Positions 1-8,029 are shown, numbered from the stretch's first letter. The stretch is 14,332 bases of DNA from Pseudomonadota bacterium (GCA_022563655.1 JADFMW010000045.1:1-14332), one strand, 5' to 3'. Notes: generated from the sequence alone by a model not told the origin. Numbers and translations: made by a program.

Positions 1-1245
1 CGGCTGATGCTGCGCGCCGGCATGGTCCGCCAGTCGAGCGCCGGCATCTATTCGTGGCTGCCGCTCGGCCTTCGCGTGCTCAAGCGCATCGAGCGGATCG
101 TGCGCGACGAGATGGACGCCGCCGGCTGCCACGAGGTGCTGATGCCGACGATCCAGCCCGCGGATTTGTGGCGCGAAAGCGGCCGCTACGAGGACTACGG
201 CCGCGAGATGCTGCGCATCACCGACCGTCACGGCCGCGACATGCTCTACGGTCCCACCAACGAGGAGCAGATCACCGACATCTTCCGCAATTCGGTAAAG
301 AGCTATCGCGACCTGCCGAGCAACATGTACCACATCCAGTGGAAGTTCCGCGACGAGGTGCGGCCGCGCTTCGGCGTCATGCGCGGGCGCGAGTTCCTGA
401 TGAAGGACGCCTACTCGTTCGACGTCGATTTCGCCGGCGCCAAGCGCTCGTACAACAAGATGTTCGTCGCCTATCTGAGGGCGTTCGCGCGCATGGGGCT
501 CAAGGCGATCCCGATGAGCGCCGACACCGGGCCGATCGGCGGTGATTTAAGCCACGAGTTCGTCATCCTGGCCGACACCGGCGAGACCGCGGTGTACTGC
601 CACCGCGATCTGCTCGGCTACGACGCCCTCGAGGCCGACGCCGACTACGAAGGCGATCTCGAGCCGCTCGTCGCGCGATGGACCAGCCACTACGCCGCCA
701 CCGACGACAAGCACGACCCCGCCGCGTGCCCGGTGGCGCCGGACGATCTGGTGACCGCGCGCGGCATCGAGGTCGGCCATATATTCTACTTCGGCACCAA
801 GTACTCGAAGTCGATGGGGGCATACGTCACCACCGCCGACGGCGGCTCGGTCGCGGTCGAGCAGGGGTCCTACGGCATCGGCATCTCGCGCCTCGTCGCC
901 GCCATCATCGAGGCCAGCCACGACGACCACGGCATCGTCTGGCCCGACAGCGTGGCGCCGTTCGCGGTCGGCGTCATCAACCTCAAGCGCGGTGACGCGG
1001 CGTGCGACGCCGCCTGCGATGAGTTGTGCAAATTGCTGGCGGCGGCGGGTGTCGAGGTGCTGTGCGACGACACCGAGGAGCGCGCCGGCGCCAAGTTCGC
1101 GACCATGGACCTGATCGGCCTGCCGTGGCAGGTCGCCGTCGGCCCGCGCGAGCTTGCCAAGGGGGTGGTCGAGATCAAGCGCCGGGCGACGGGCGAGCGC
1201 GAGGTGCTGGCGCTCGACGCGGTGCCGGCGCGTCTCACCGCCTGA
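1..1245 (+). CDS. proS: Proline--tRNA ligase (ProRS), 5' end outside window
   Basis: Class II aminoacyl-tRNA synthetase that charges tRNA-Pro with proline in the cytoplasm. The reading frame is open from base 1, and the first visible residues (RLMLRAGMVRQSSAGIYSWL) match family sequence that normally lies about 25 residues after the start, so the true start is outside the window and the ATG at 7 is internal. The motif 2 region (GPTNEEQITD, then FRDEVRPRFGVMRGREFLMK) and motif 3 (GSYGIGISRL) are intact, and an anticodon-binding domain follows from about base 960 to the end. Motifs 2 and 3 are close together, so the large editing insertion of the E. coli enzyme is absent. That is known for alphaproteobacterial ProRS, which is about 440 residues long. 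The stop is 7 nt before the Lol permease start, so the genes are probably co-transcribed. Confidence 0.97.
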   Translation, partial: RLMLRAGMVRQSSAGIYSWLPLGLRVLKRIERIVRDEMDAAGCHEVLMPTIQPADLWRESGRYEDYGREMLRITDRHGRDMLYGPTNEEQITDIFRNSVKSYRDLPSNMYHIQWKFRDEVRPRFGVMRGREFLMKDAYSFDVDFAGAKRSYNKMFVAYLRAFARMGLKAIPMSADTGPIGGDLSHEFVILADTGETAVYCHRDLLGYDALEADADYEGDLEPLVARWTSHYAATDDKHDPAACPVAPDDLVTARGIEVGHIFYFGTKYSKSMGAYVTTADGGSVAVEQGSYGIGISRLVAAIIEASHDDHGIVWPDSVAPFAVGVINLKRGDAACDAACDELCKLLAAAGVEVLCDDTEERAGAKFATMDLIGLPWQVAVGPRELAKGVVEIKRRATGEREVLALDAVPARLTA

Positions 1246-1252
1246 GCCGGCG

Positions 1253-2500
1253 ATGTTTTCCGCCTTCGAATGGACGGTGGCGGCGCGCTACCTCAGGCCG
1301 CGGCGCGCCGAGGGCTTCGTCTCGCTCTTCGCCGCCTTGTCGTTCCTCGGCATCGCCCTCGGCGTCGCCGCGCTGATCATCGTGCTCGCGGTGATGAACG
1401 GCTTCCGCCACGAGCTTCTGGCCAATATCCTCGGCGTCAACGGGCATCTCACCGTCTATGGCTATGACGGCCGGCTCGACGACTTCGACGCCCTTGTCGA
1501 CGAGCTGCGCGGGCTCGACCGGGTCGTGCGGGCCACGCCGATCACCGAGGGCCAGGTGCTGGCGACGTCGCCGCGCGGCATCGCCAGGGGCGCCGTCGTG
1601 CGCGGCATGCGCGCCGCCGATCTGGGCGCGCGCGCCATCTTCGCCGACAACATCAGCGAGGGCGGGCTCGATCGCTTCGCCGCCGGCGACGCCGTGCTGG
1701 TCGGCAGCCGTCTCGCCCGGCGTCTCGGCCTCGGCGTCGGCGACGCCGTCACGCTGTTGTCGCCCCAGGGGACCGCGACCGCGTTCGGCATGGTGCCCCG
1801 CAGCCGCGCCTACACCATCGCCGGCACGTTCGATGTCGGCAACAGCATGTTCGACGGCGGCTATGTGTTCATGCCGCTGAAGGCGGCGCAGCTCTACTTT
1901 CGCCTGGGCGACGCGGTCACCGCCATCGAGCTCGTCGTCACCGACCCGATCGCCATGCGGACGGCGCGCCGGGTGGTCGCCGAAGTCATCGGCGGACGCG
2001 GCCGGATCGTCGACTGGGAGCAGCAGAACGCCCAGTTCTTCGGCGCCATCGAGGTCGAGCGCAACGTCATGTTCATCATCCTGACGCTGATTATCCTGGT
2101 CGCGGCGCTGAACGTCATCTCGAGCCTGACCATGCTGGTCAAGGACAAGGGGCGCGATATCGCCATCCTGCGCACCATGGGCGCGACGCGCGGCGCGGTG
2201 CTGCGCATCTTCTTCATCACCGGCGCCACCATCGGCGTGGTCGGCACCTTCGTCGGCCTGGTCCTGGGCGTCGTCTTCGCCGCCAACATCGAGACCATCC
2301 GGGGCTGGATCGAGGGCCTCACCGGGACCGAGCTGTTCGCCGCCGAGATCTACTTCCTGTCGAAGCTGCCGGCGCGCCTCGAGACGGCCGAGGTGGTCAT
2401 GGTGGTGTCGATCGCGCTGATGCTCTCGTTCCTCGCCACCATCTATCCGTCGTGGCGCGCGGCGCGGCTCGATCCGGTCGAGGCCCTGCGCTATGAGTGA
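1253..2500 (+). CDS. lolE: Lipoprotein-releasing ABC transporter permease, LolC/LolE family
   Basis: Inner-membrane permease of the Lol system, which extracts outer-membrane lipoproteins from the inner membrane and passes them to LolA. The 415-residue length is typical. One N-terminal membrane segment (about residues 22-46) is followed by a large periplasmic domain and three C-terminal segments (about 271-293, 319-346 and 381-402), the MacB/FtsX-like layout. The protein ends with the family signature YPSWRAARLDPVEALRYE. I chose the ATG at 1253 because MFSAFEWTVAARYL is the usual N-terminus; the longer frame upstream lies inside proS. No strong Shine-Dalgarno is visible, which fits translational coupling to proS. 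Only one permease gene is next to lolD, so this may be the single homodimeric type sometimes called LolF. Whether a second permease gene exists elsewhere cannot be seen. Confidence 0.93.
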   Translation: MFSAFEWTVAARYLRPRRAEGFVSLFAALSFLGIALGVAALIIVLAVMNGFRHELLANILGVNGHLTVYGYDGRLDDFDALVDELRGLDRVVRATPITEGQVLATSPRGIARGAVVRGMRAADLGARAIFADNISEGGLDRFAAGDAVLVGSRLARRLGLGVGDAVTLLSPQGTATAFGMVPRSRAYTIAGTFDVGNSMFDGGYVFMPLKAAQLYFRLGDAVTAIELVVTDPIAMRTARRVVAEVIGGRGRIVDWEQQNAQFFGAIEVERNVMFIILTLIILVAALNVISSLTMLVKDKGRDIAILRTMGATRGAVLRIFFITGATIGVVGTFVGLVLGVVFAANIETIRGWIEGLTGTELFAAEIYFLSKLPARLETAEVVMVVSIALMLSFLATIYPSWRAARLDPVEALRYE

Positions 2501-3173
2501 GCCGGCGCTCGCGCTCGAAGGCATCGTCCGCACCTTCGTCCAGGGCGAAACGCGGCTCGAGGTGTTGCGTGGCGCCTCGCTGAGCCTGGCGGCGGGCGAG
2601 ATCGTCGCCCTGGTCGGGCCGTCGGGGGCGGGAAAATCGACGCTGCTGCACATCGCCGGCCTGCTCGAACGGCCCGACGGCGGCGAGGCGCGCATCGGCG
2701 GCGTCGCCAGCGGCGGCCTGTCCGACGCCGAACGCACCCGGCTGAGGCGCGAGCGGCTCGGCTTCGTCTACCAGTTTCACCACCTCCTGCCCGAGTTCTC
2801 GGCGCTCGAGAACGTCATGCTGCCGCAGATGATCGCCGGCGTGGCCCGGCGCGAGGCGCGCCCGCGCGCCCGCAAGCTGATCGCCGCCGTCGGCCTCGAG
2901 GCGCGCGCCAAGCACCGGCCGGCGCGATTGTCGGGCGGCGAGCAGCAACGCGTGGCGATCGCCCGCGCGATGGCCAACCGGCCCTCGGTGCTGCTCGCCG
3001 ACGAGCCCACCGGCAACCTCGATCAGACCACGGCGATGGCGGTATTCGACCTGCTGATCGGGATCGTGCGCGAGACCGGGATGGCGGCGCTCGTCGCCAC
3101 CCACAACCACGACCTCGCGGCCCGCATGGATCGCACCATTGCGCTGGAGGGGGGTAGGGTGGTGGCCCAGTAA
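2493..3173 (+). CDS. lolD: Lipoprotein-releasing ABC transporter ATP-binding protein LolD
   Basis: Cytoplasmic ATPase that drives lipoprotein release by the adjacent permease. All nucleotide-binding motifs are present: Walker A GPSGAGKST (residues 42-50), signature LSGGEQQR (146-153), Walker B VLLADEP with D170 and E171, and switch histidine H204 in ATHNHD. The segment FVYQFHHLLPEFSALENVMLP between Walker A and the signature is the LolD/MacB-type Q-loop region. Length (226 residues) is normal. The ATG overlaps the permease stop by 8 nt, so expression is very probably coupled. The stop codon is also the first base triplet of a series of 11-bp direct repeats. Confidence 0.94.
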   Translation: MSEPALALEGIVRTFVQGETRLEVLRGASLSLAAGEIVALVGPSGAGKSTLLHIAGLLERPDGGEARIGGVASGGLSDAERTRLRRERLGFVYQFHHLLPEFSALENVMLPQMIAGVARREARPRARKLIAAVGLEARAKHRPARLSGGEQQRVAIARAMANRPSVLLADEPTGNLDQTTAMAVFDLLIGIVRETGMAALVATHNHDLAARMDRTIALEGGRVVAQ

Positions 3174-3203
3174 GGACGCAATAAGGACACGGTAAGGGCG
3201 CGG
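3171..3203 (+). repeat. Three tandem 11-bp direct repeats (iteron-like)
   Basis: Three adjacent 11-bp units start at 3171, 3182 and 3193: TAAGGACGCAA, TAAGGACACGG and TAAGGGCGCGG (consensus TAAGGACRCGG). The first unit begins at the lolD stop codon. The period of about one helical turn puts all copies on the same DNA face. A perfect DnaA box begins 2 nt after the last unit. The repeats are read directly from the sequence; a protein-binding function is inferred. Confidence 0.6.
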
Positions 3204-3204
3204 T

Positions 3205-3238
3205 TTATCCACAACATTCTGTGCATATTTTCTGCACG
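3205..3238 (+). promoter_or_regulatory. DnaA-box cluster upstream of dnaE
   Basis: TTATCCACA at 3205-3213 is a perfect match to the DnaA box consensus TTATNCACA. On the opposite strand 3220-3228 reads ATATGCACA (one mismatch), and 3230-3238 reads TTCTGCACG (two mismatches to TTWTNCACA). The first box is strong by sequence; the other two could be chance. The position 115 nt before the dnaE start suggests DnaA-linked control of the polymerase gene, or a DnaA-titrating site. Binding is not shown by sequence. Confidence 0.5.
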
Positions 3239-3270
3239 AGCCACGATATGTTGCCTGCGTGTTCGCGATG

Positions 3271-3290
3271 ACACGTCCCCGGGGATGTGC
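3271..3290. promoter_or_regulatory. 20-bp imperfect palindrome before dnaE
   Basis: ACACGTCCCCGGGGATGTGC is a spacer-free inverted repeat centred on 3280/3281. Eight of the nine innermost base pairs match; one is G/T, and the outermost tenth pair fails. It lies 38 nt before the chosen dnaE start and could be an operator or a short hairpin in the dnaE leader. GC-rich DNA makes such palindromes common, so the function is open. Confidence 0.3.
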
Positions 3291-3328
3291 GATCTTGCAC
3301 GTGTCACTCTGTACCAGCCGCACGCCCC

Positions 3329-6300
3329 ATGGCCCACGCCGACTTCGTCCACCTGCGCGTCCACAGCGCGTTTTCGCTGTCCGAGGGCGCGATCAAGATC
3401 GACGCCCTGGTCGAGCTGTGCCGGGACCACCGCATGCCGGCGGTCGCCATCACGGATTCGGGCAATCTGTTCGGCGCGATGCAGTTCTCGGAGGCGTGCT
3501 TCGAGGCCGGCGTGCAGCCCATCATCGGCTGCGTGCTGCCGCTCGCGCGCGATGGCGGATCGGCGCACAACGGCGGCCGGCCGGCAGTCGACGAGCTGGT
3601 CGTTCTGGCCCAGAACGAAACCGGCTACGACAACCTCGTCAAGCTCACGAGCCACGCCTTCCTCGCCGCGGAGGCGGGGGAGCGGCCCCGGCTTTCCTGG
3701 GCCGAGCTCGGGCGCCGCGCCGAGGGGCTGATTGTGCTGGCGGGGGGGCCGGCCGGGCCCGTCGGCCGGCCGCTGAGCGACGGTCAGACGGCGCCGGCCG
3801 AGGTCGAGCTGCGGCGCCTGAAGTCGCTGTTTCCGGGCCGCCTCTACATCGAGCTGATGCGCCACGGGCTCGAGAGCGAGCGCCGCATCGAGCCGGCGCT
3901 GGTCGAGCTGGCCTACAAGCACGACCTGCCCCTGGCGGCGACCAACGACGTGTTCTTCGCCGGCGCCGACATGTTCGAGGCCCAGGACGCGCTGTTGTGC
4001 ATCGCCGAGGGCGTCACCCTGGGCCGCGAAGACCGCCGCCGGCTGACGCCCGAGCACCGTTTCAAATCGCCCGAGGAGATGCGCGAGTTGTTCGCCGACC
4101 TGCCCGAGGCGCTCGACAACACCGTGGTGATCGCCCAGCGCTGCGCCGTGCGCGCGCCGCGGCGGGCGCCCATCCTGCCGGCCTTTCCCGTACCCGAGGG
4201 CGTGAGCGAGGCCGACGAGCTGCGCGCCCAGGCGCGGGCCGGCCTCGAGCGGCGCCTGGCCAAGCACGTGCTCACCCCGGACATGGACGAGGCGGCGCGC
4301 GCGGCCGCCGCCAAGCCTTACCACGAGCGCCTCGAGTACGAGCTCGACGTCATCATCGAGATGAACTACCCCGGCTACTTTCTCATCGTCGCGGAGTTCA
4401 TCCAGTGGGCCAAGGCCGAGAACATCCCGGTGGGGCCGGGGCGGGGCTCGGGCGCCGGCTCGGTGGTCTCCTGGGCTCTCACCATCACCGACCTCGACCC
4501 GATCCGCTTCGGCCTCTTGTTCGAACGCTTCCTCAACCCCGAGCGGGTATCGATGCCCGACTTCGACATCGACTTCTGCGAAGAGCGCCGTGACGAGGTG
4601 ATCCGTCACGTGCAGCAGGAGTACGGCCGCGAGCAGGTGGCGCAGATCATCACCTTCGGCACCTTGCGCGCGCGCGCCGCGCTGCGCGACGTGGGCCGCG
4701 TGATCGACATGCCCTACGGCCAGGTCGACCGCATCTGCAAGCTGGTGCCGTACAACCCCGCCAACCCGCTGAGCCTGAACCAGGCGATCGAGGCCGAGCC
4801 GCGGCTGCAGGCGGCGCGCGATAGCGACGAGAGCGTCGCGCGCCTGATCGACATCGCGCTCAAGCTCGAAGGGCTGTATCGCCACGCCTCGACCCACGCC
4901 GCCGGAGTGGTCATCGGCGACCGGCCGCTCAACGATCTGGTGCCGCTTTACCGCGACCCGCGCTCGGACATGCCGATCACCCAGTTCTCGATGAACGACG
5001 TCGAGAAGGCGGGGCTCGTGAAGTTCGACTTCCTGGGCCTCAAGACGCTGACGGTGCTCGACCGCGCCCGGAGCCTGCTCGCCGCGCGCGGGGTCGATCT
5101 CGACATCGGCGCGCTGCCCCTCGACGACACGGCGACCTACGAGATGCTGGGCCGCGGCGACACGGTCGGCGTCTTCCAACTGGAGAGCTCGGGCATGCGC
5201 GACGCGCTGCGCCGGCTGCGCCCCGACTGTTTCGAAGACATCATCGCGCTGGTCGCGCTGTACCGCCCGGGGCCGATGGACAACATCCCGCGCTACATCG
5301 CGTGCAAGCACGGCGAAGAGAAGCCGGACTACCTGCACCCCTCGCTCGAGGGCATCCTCAAGGAAACCTTCGGCGTCATCATCTACCAGGAACAAGTGAT
5401 CCAGATCGCCCAGGTGCTGGCCGGCTACAGCCTCGGCGGCGCCGACTTGCTGCGCCGCGCCATGGGCAAGAAAATCCGCTCGGAGATGGAAGCGCAGCGC
5501 GAGATCTTCATCACCGGCGCGGTCGAACGCGACGTTCGGCGCAGCAAGGCCGCCCATATCTTCGACCTGGTCGCCAAGTTCGCCGGCTACGGGTTCAACA
5601 AGAGCCACGCCGCGGGCTACGCCCTGATCGCCTACCAGACGGCGTACCTCAAGGCCAACCACCCGGTCGAGTTCCTCGCCGCGTCGATGAGCCTCGAGTT
5701 CAGCAACACCGACAAGATCAGCGGCTTCCAGCGCGAGCTCGGGCGGCTCGGCATTCGCCTGCTGCCGCCCGACATCAACCGCTCCGGCGTCGAGTTCACG
5801 GTGAAGAGCGAAGGCGAGGGCCAAGGCGCCATTCGCTACGCGCTGGCGGCGATCAAGAACGTCGGCGCCCAGGCCATGGCGGCGCTGGTGGACGAGCGCG
5901 AGGCGAGGGGTCCGTTCAAGGACCTGTTCGACTTCGCCCATCGGGTCGACCCGCGGGTGATCAACAAGCGCCAGCTCGAAAACCTTGCCCGGGCCGGCGC
6001 CTTCGATAGCATCGAGCCGAACCGCGCCCGCGTGTTCGGTGCGGTCGAGTTGCTCATCCGACACGCCAACGTCGCCGTCGTCGAACGCGCGAGCAACCAG
6101 ACGAACCTGTTCGGCGACGGCTCGTCGCCGCAGGCGTCCGCGGCCCCGGACCTTCCCGAGGTGCAAGACTGGCAGGAGATGGATCGCCTCAAGCACGAGT
6201 ACGATGCGATCGGTTTCTACCTCTCGGCGCACCCGCTCGACGCTTACGCCGCACGGCTTAAGCGGCTCAAGGTGACGCCCGTTGCCGAGCTGGCCGGACG

Positions 6301-6799
6301 GCTGGGCCGCAACGGGGCGGCGGCGGTGACCCTCGCCGGCGTGGTGGTCGGCAAGCAGGAGCGGCGCTCGGCGCGCGGGGCGCGTGTTGGCTTCGTGCAG
6401 CTCTCGGACCCCAGCGGCGTGATCGAGGTGGCGCTGTTCTCGGAGGTCCTGTCGGCGAGCCGCGAGCTGCTCGAATCGGGCGTGCCGCTGTCCATCGCCG
6501 CCGACGCCCGGCGCGACGGTGAGACGCTGCGGGTAACGGCGCGCTCGATGCAGGCGCTCGATCCGAATGCCGTGGGAGCGGCGGCAGGATTGACGGTGCG
6601 CCTCAACGGAGCGGCGGCGCTCGACCGGTTGCGCACCGCCCTCGGCCCCGCTAACGGCGGGTCCGGCCGGGTCACGCTGGTGGTCGAGCTCGACGACCGC
6701 GAGGTCGAGGTGGCGCTGCCGGGCGGCTACGCGGTGTCGCCGTCGGTTTGCCACGCCATTCAAGCGCTGCCCGGCGTCGGCGTGGTGCACGAGGTGTGA
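3329..6799 (+). CDS. dnaE: DNA polymerase III subunit alpha
   Basis: Replicative DNA polymerase catalytic subunit; 1156 residues, the usual DnaE length. An N-terminal PHP domain starts at HLRVHSAFS (residues 8-16). It has R where active PHP domains have a second metal-binding His, as in E. coli, so proofreading probably rests with a separate epsilon subunit. The palm carries GPGRGSGAGS (from residue 369), PDFDIDF (410-416) with two catalytic aspartates, and VKFDFLG with the third at D567. QTNLF at 924-928 fits a beta-clamp-binding motif, and an OB-fold and C-terminal domain follow. I chose the ATG at 3329 because MAHADFVHLRVHS is the standard N-terminus. A GTG at 3287 would add 14 residues unlike the family. 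No clear Shine-Dalgarno is seen. The gene has its own upstream region with repeats and DnaA boxes. Confidence 0.97.
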   Translation: MAHADFVHLRVHSAFSLSEGAIKIDALVELCRDHRMPAVAITDSGNLFGAMQFSEACFEAGVQPIIGCVLPLARDGGSAHNGGRPAVDELVVLAQNETGYDNLVKLTSHAFLAAEAGERPRLSWAELGRRAEGLIVLAGGPAGPVGRPLSDGQTAPAEVELRRLKSLFPGRLYIELMRHGLESERRIEPALVELAYKHDLPLAATNDVFFAGADMFEAQDALLCIAEGVTLGREDRRRLTPEHRFKSPEEMRELFADLPEALDNTVVIAQRCAVRAPRRAPILPAFPVPEGVSEADELRAQARAGLERRLAKHVLTPDMDEAARAAAAKPYHERLEYELDVIIEMNYPGYFLIVAEFIQWAKAENIPVGPGRGSGAGSVVSWALTITDLDPIRFGLLFERFLNPERVSMPDFDIDFCEERRDEVIRHVQQEYGREQVAQIITFGTLRARAALRDVGRVIDMPYGQVDRICKLVPYNPANPLSLNQAIEAEPRLQAARDSDESVARLIDIALKLEGLYRHASTHAAGVVIGDRPLNDLVPLYRDPRSDMPITQFSMNDVEKAGLVKFDFLGLKTLTVLDRARSLLAARGVDLDIGALPLDDTATYEMLGRGDTVGVFQLESSGMRDALRRLRPDCFEDIIALVALYRPGPMDNIPRYIACKHGEEKPDYLHPSLEGILKETFGVIIYQEQVIQIAQVLAGYSLGGADLLRRAMGKKIRSEMEAQREIFITGAVERDVRRSKAAHIFDLVAKFAGYGFNKSHAAGYALIAYQTAYLKANHPVEFLAASMSLEFSNTDKISGFQRELGRLGIRLLPPDINRSGVEFTVKSEGEGQGAIRYALAAIKNVGAQAMAALVDEREARGPFKDLFDFAHRVDPRVINKRQLENLARAGAFDSIEPNRARVFGAVELLIRHANVAVVERASNQTNLFGDGSSPQASAAPDLPEVQDWQEMDRLKHEYDAIGFYLSAHPLDAYAARLKRLKVTPVAELAGRLGRNGAAAVTLAGVVVGKQERRSARGARVGFVQLSDPSGVIEVALFSEVLSASRELLESGVPLSIAADARRDGETLRVTARSMQALDPNAVGAAAGLTVRLNGAAALDRLRTALGPANGGSGRVTLVVELDDREVEVALPGGYAVSPSVCHAIQALPGVGVVHEV

Positions 6800-6822
6800 C
6801 GGCCGTTACCCGCCTTTTTTGC

Positions 6823-6851
6823 TTGCAGGGGCGCGGCCAAGCGGCTACAAG
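6823..6851 (+). promoter_or_regulatory. Candidate promoter for rpsB
   Basis: TTGCAG at 6823-6828 (within CTTGCAG) and TACAAG at 6846-6851 are separated by exactly 17 nt. Each half is only a partial match to TTGACA/TATAAT (3/6 and 4/6), but the spacing and position suit a promoter for rpsB, giving a leader of about 135 nt. The T-run just before it (6815-6820) lacks a preceding stem. Confidence 0.35.
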
Positions 6852-6882
6852 CTCGCCCACCCAAGCTCTTGGACGGTAATTC

Positions 6883-6910
6883 GGCGGGGAGGGGTTGCGC
6901 TCACCCCGCC
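6883..6910 (+). promoter_or_regulatory. Hairpin in the rpsB leader
   Basis: GGCGGGG at 6883-6889 pairs perfectly with CCCCGCC at 6904-6910 around a 14-nt loop. A second run of four G in the loop could shift the pairing. S2 autoregulation through the mRNA leader is known in proteobacteria, so a regulatory role is possible, but I cannot match this to the established rpsB leader motif. The rest of 6800-6992 shows nothing else I can name. Confidence 0.3.
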
Positions 6911-6992
6911 GTTGCGATATTCGGCGCTTGCGCCGGACCGGTATTCGCGGCCGGCATTCGCGGCGGATCAAACGGAACAGGTATCGGCGTCG

Positions 6993-7991
6993 ATGGCCTT
7001 GCCCGAGCTTTCCATGCGTCAGCTTCTCGAAGCCGGCGTCCACTTCGGTCACACGACCCGTCGTTGGAACCCGAAAATGGCTCCGTACCTGTTCGGCGTT
7101 CGCAACAACGCCCATATCATCGACTTGCAGCAGACCGTGCCGTTGCTCCATCGCGCGCTCGTCGAGGTGCGCGACATCGTCGCCAGCGGCGGCCGGGTGC
7201 TGTTCGTCGGGACCAAGCGGCAGGCGGCCGAGCCCATCGCCGCGGCCGCCAAGCGCTGCGGACAGTTCTACGTCAACCAACGTTGGCTCGGCGGAACGCT
7301 GACGAACTGGAAGACGATCTCGGTCTCGATCCGGCGTCTGCGCGCCCTCGAGGAGCAACTTGAGCAAGAGCAGCCCGGCGGCCTGACCAAAAAGGAATTG
7401 CTGCGGCGCACCCGCTTGCGCGACAAGCTTGAGCGCTCGCTCGGCGGCATCAAGGACATGGGCGGGCTGCCCGACTTGCTGTTCGTTCTCGACACCAACA
7501 AGGAGGCCATCGCGATCGCCGAGGCGAACAAGCTGGACATTCCCGTGGTGGCCGTGATCGACAGCAACTCCGATCCCGATTCCATCAGCTACGTGATCCC
7601 CGGCAACGACGACGCGATTCGAGCGATCAGCCTGTACTGCCAAGTCATATCCGACGCGGTGCTCGACGGTATTCAGGAGGAGGTGATCGCCTCGGGCGTC
7701 GACATCGGCGCGAGCGAGGAGGCGCCGCAGGAAGCGTTGCCCGAGGAGGAGAGCCAAGCACAGCCCCTCGGAGAGGTCGAGGCGGCCCTTGCCGCGAGCG
7801 CCGGTGAAGCGGTCGGCGCAAAGGACACTGCCGAGGACGCCGCCAAGAAGCCGACGCGCGCCGCGAAGACGGAGGACGCCGCGAAGAAGGCGGAGGACGC
7901 CGCGAAGGTCGAGGACGCGGTCAAGGCGGAGGATGCCGCGGAGACGGAGGACGCCCCCAAGGCGGACCCCGGATCCGCCTCCAAGGACTGA
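6993..7991 (+). CDS. rpsB: 30S ribosomal protein S2 with long repetitive C-terminal tail
   Basis: Component of the small ribosomal subunit. The core (about residues 1-230) has the typical start MALPELSMRQLLEAGVHFGH, the RRWNPKMAPYLFG segment, and FYVNQRWLGGTLTNWKTI. The chosen ATG is the first codon that gives this conserved N-terminus; possible upstream starts add unrelated sequence. Only a weak purine-rich site (about 6973-6980) precedes it. At 332 residues it is roughly 80-100 residues longer than the E. coli protein. The extra length is a tail rich in Ala, Lys, Glu and Asp with a near-periodic EDAAK pattern. Alphaproteobacterial S2 proteins often carry such extensions, but length and sequence vary. 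The tail is probably disordered. tsf follows after 79 nt, the usual rpsB-tsf pairing. Confidence 0.96.
   Translation: MALPELSMRQLLEAGVHFGHTTRRWNPKMAPYLFGVRNNAHIIDLQQTVPLLHRALVEVRDIVASGGRVLFVGTKRQAAEPIAAAAKRCGQFYVNQRWLGGTLTNWKTISVSIRRLRALEEQLEQEQPGGLTKKELLRRTRLRDKLERSLGGIKDMGGLPDLLFVLDTNKEAIAIAEANKLDIPVVAVIDSNSDPDSISYVIPGNDDAIRAISLYCQVISDAVLDGIQEEVIASGVDIGASEEAPQEALPEEESQAQPLGEVEAALAASAGEAVGAKDTAEDAAKKPTRAAKTEDAAKKAEDAAKVEDAVKAEDAAETEDAPKADPGSASKD
7869..7967 (+). repeat. Degenerate 18-21-nt repeats coding the S2 tail
   Basis: In-frame units encode TEDAAK, KAEDAAK, VEDAVK, AEDAAE and TEDAPK in succession, with a related AEDAAKK slightly upstream. At DNA level the shared core is a GAGGACGCC-like string every 18-21 nt. 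The pattern suggests growth of the S2 tail by slippage or unequal exchange; it is seen directly in the translation. Confidence 0.75.
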
Positions 7992-8020
7992 GTTTGGTGC
8001 GATCACGCCCTCATCATGTA

Positions 8021-8029
8021 TGATATAAA
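8021..8029 (+). promoter_or_regulatory. Candidate extended -10 promoter for tsf
   Basis: TGATATAAA reads as TG-N-TATAAA, an extended -10 element with 5 of 6 hexamer matches. It sits in a stretch (8011-8060) with only 11 G/C in 50 nt, inside a genome block of about 68% GC. No convincing -35 lies at the right spacing, which extended -10 promoters tolerate. It would give tsf a leader of about 35 nt and transcription partly independent of rpsB. Confidence 0.45.

Noticed and set aside
1235..2737. 500-codon minus-strand open frame opposite lolE/lolD
   Set aside because: Same antisense GC effect; the product is low-complexity Asp/Arg/His-rich sequence with no recognisable motif.
3285..3331. Earlier dnaE starts (ATG at 3285, GTG at 3287)
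   Set aside because: The ATG at 3285 is in another frame. The GTG at 3287 adds 14 residues unlike the family, while ATG 3329 gives the standard N-terminus.
3023..6790. Very long open frame (1255 codons) on the minus strand opposite dnaE
   Set aside because: It is antisense to a fully conserved dnaE. High GC at third codon positions suppresses stops on the opposite strand, and the product (rich in Arg, His, Val, Asp) has no family features.
6799..6820. Possible intrinsic terminator after dnaE (palindrome ACGGCCGT, then six T)
   Set aside because: The 8-bp palindrome has no loop, and eight bases separate it from the T-run, so it does not form a normal terminator stem.
6672..8006. Minus-strand open frame opposite rpsB
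   Set aside because: Shadow of rpsB; its Arg/Leu/Gly-rich N-terminal repeats are simply the reverse complement of the S2 tail repeats.
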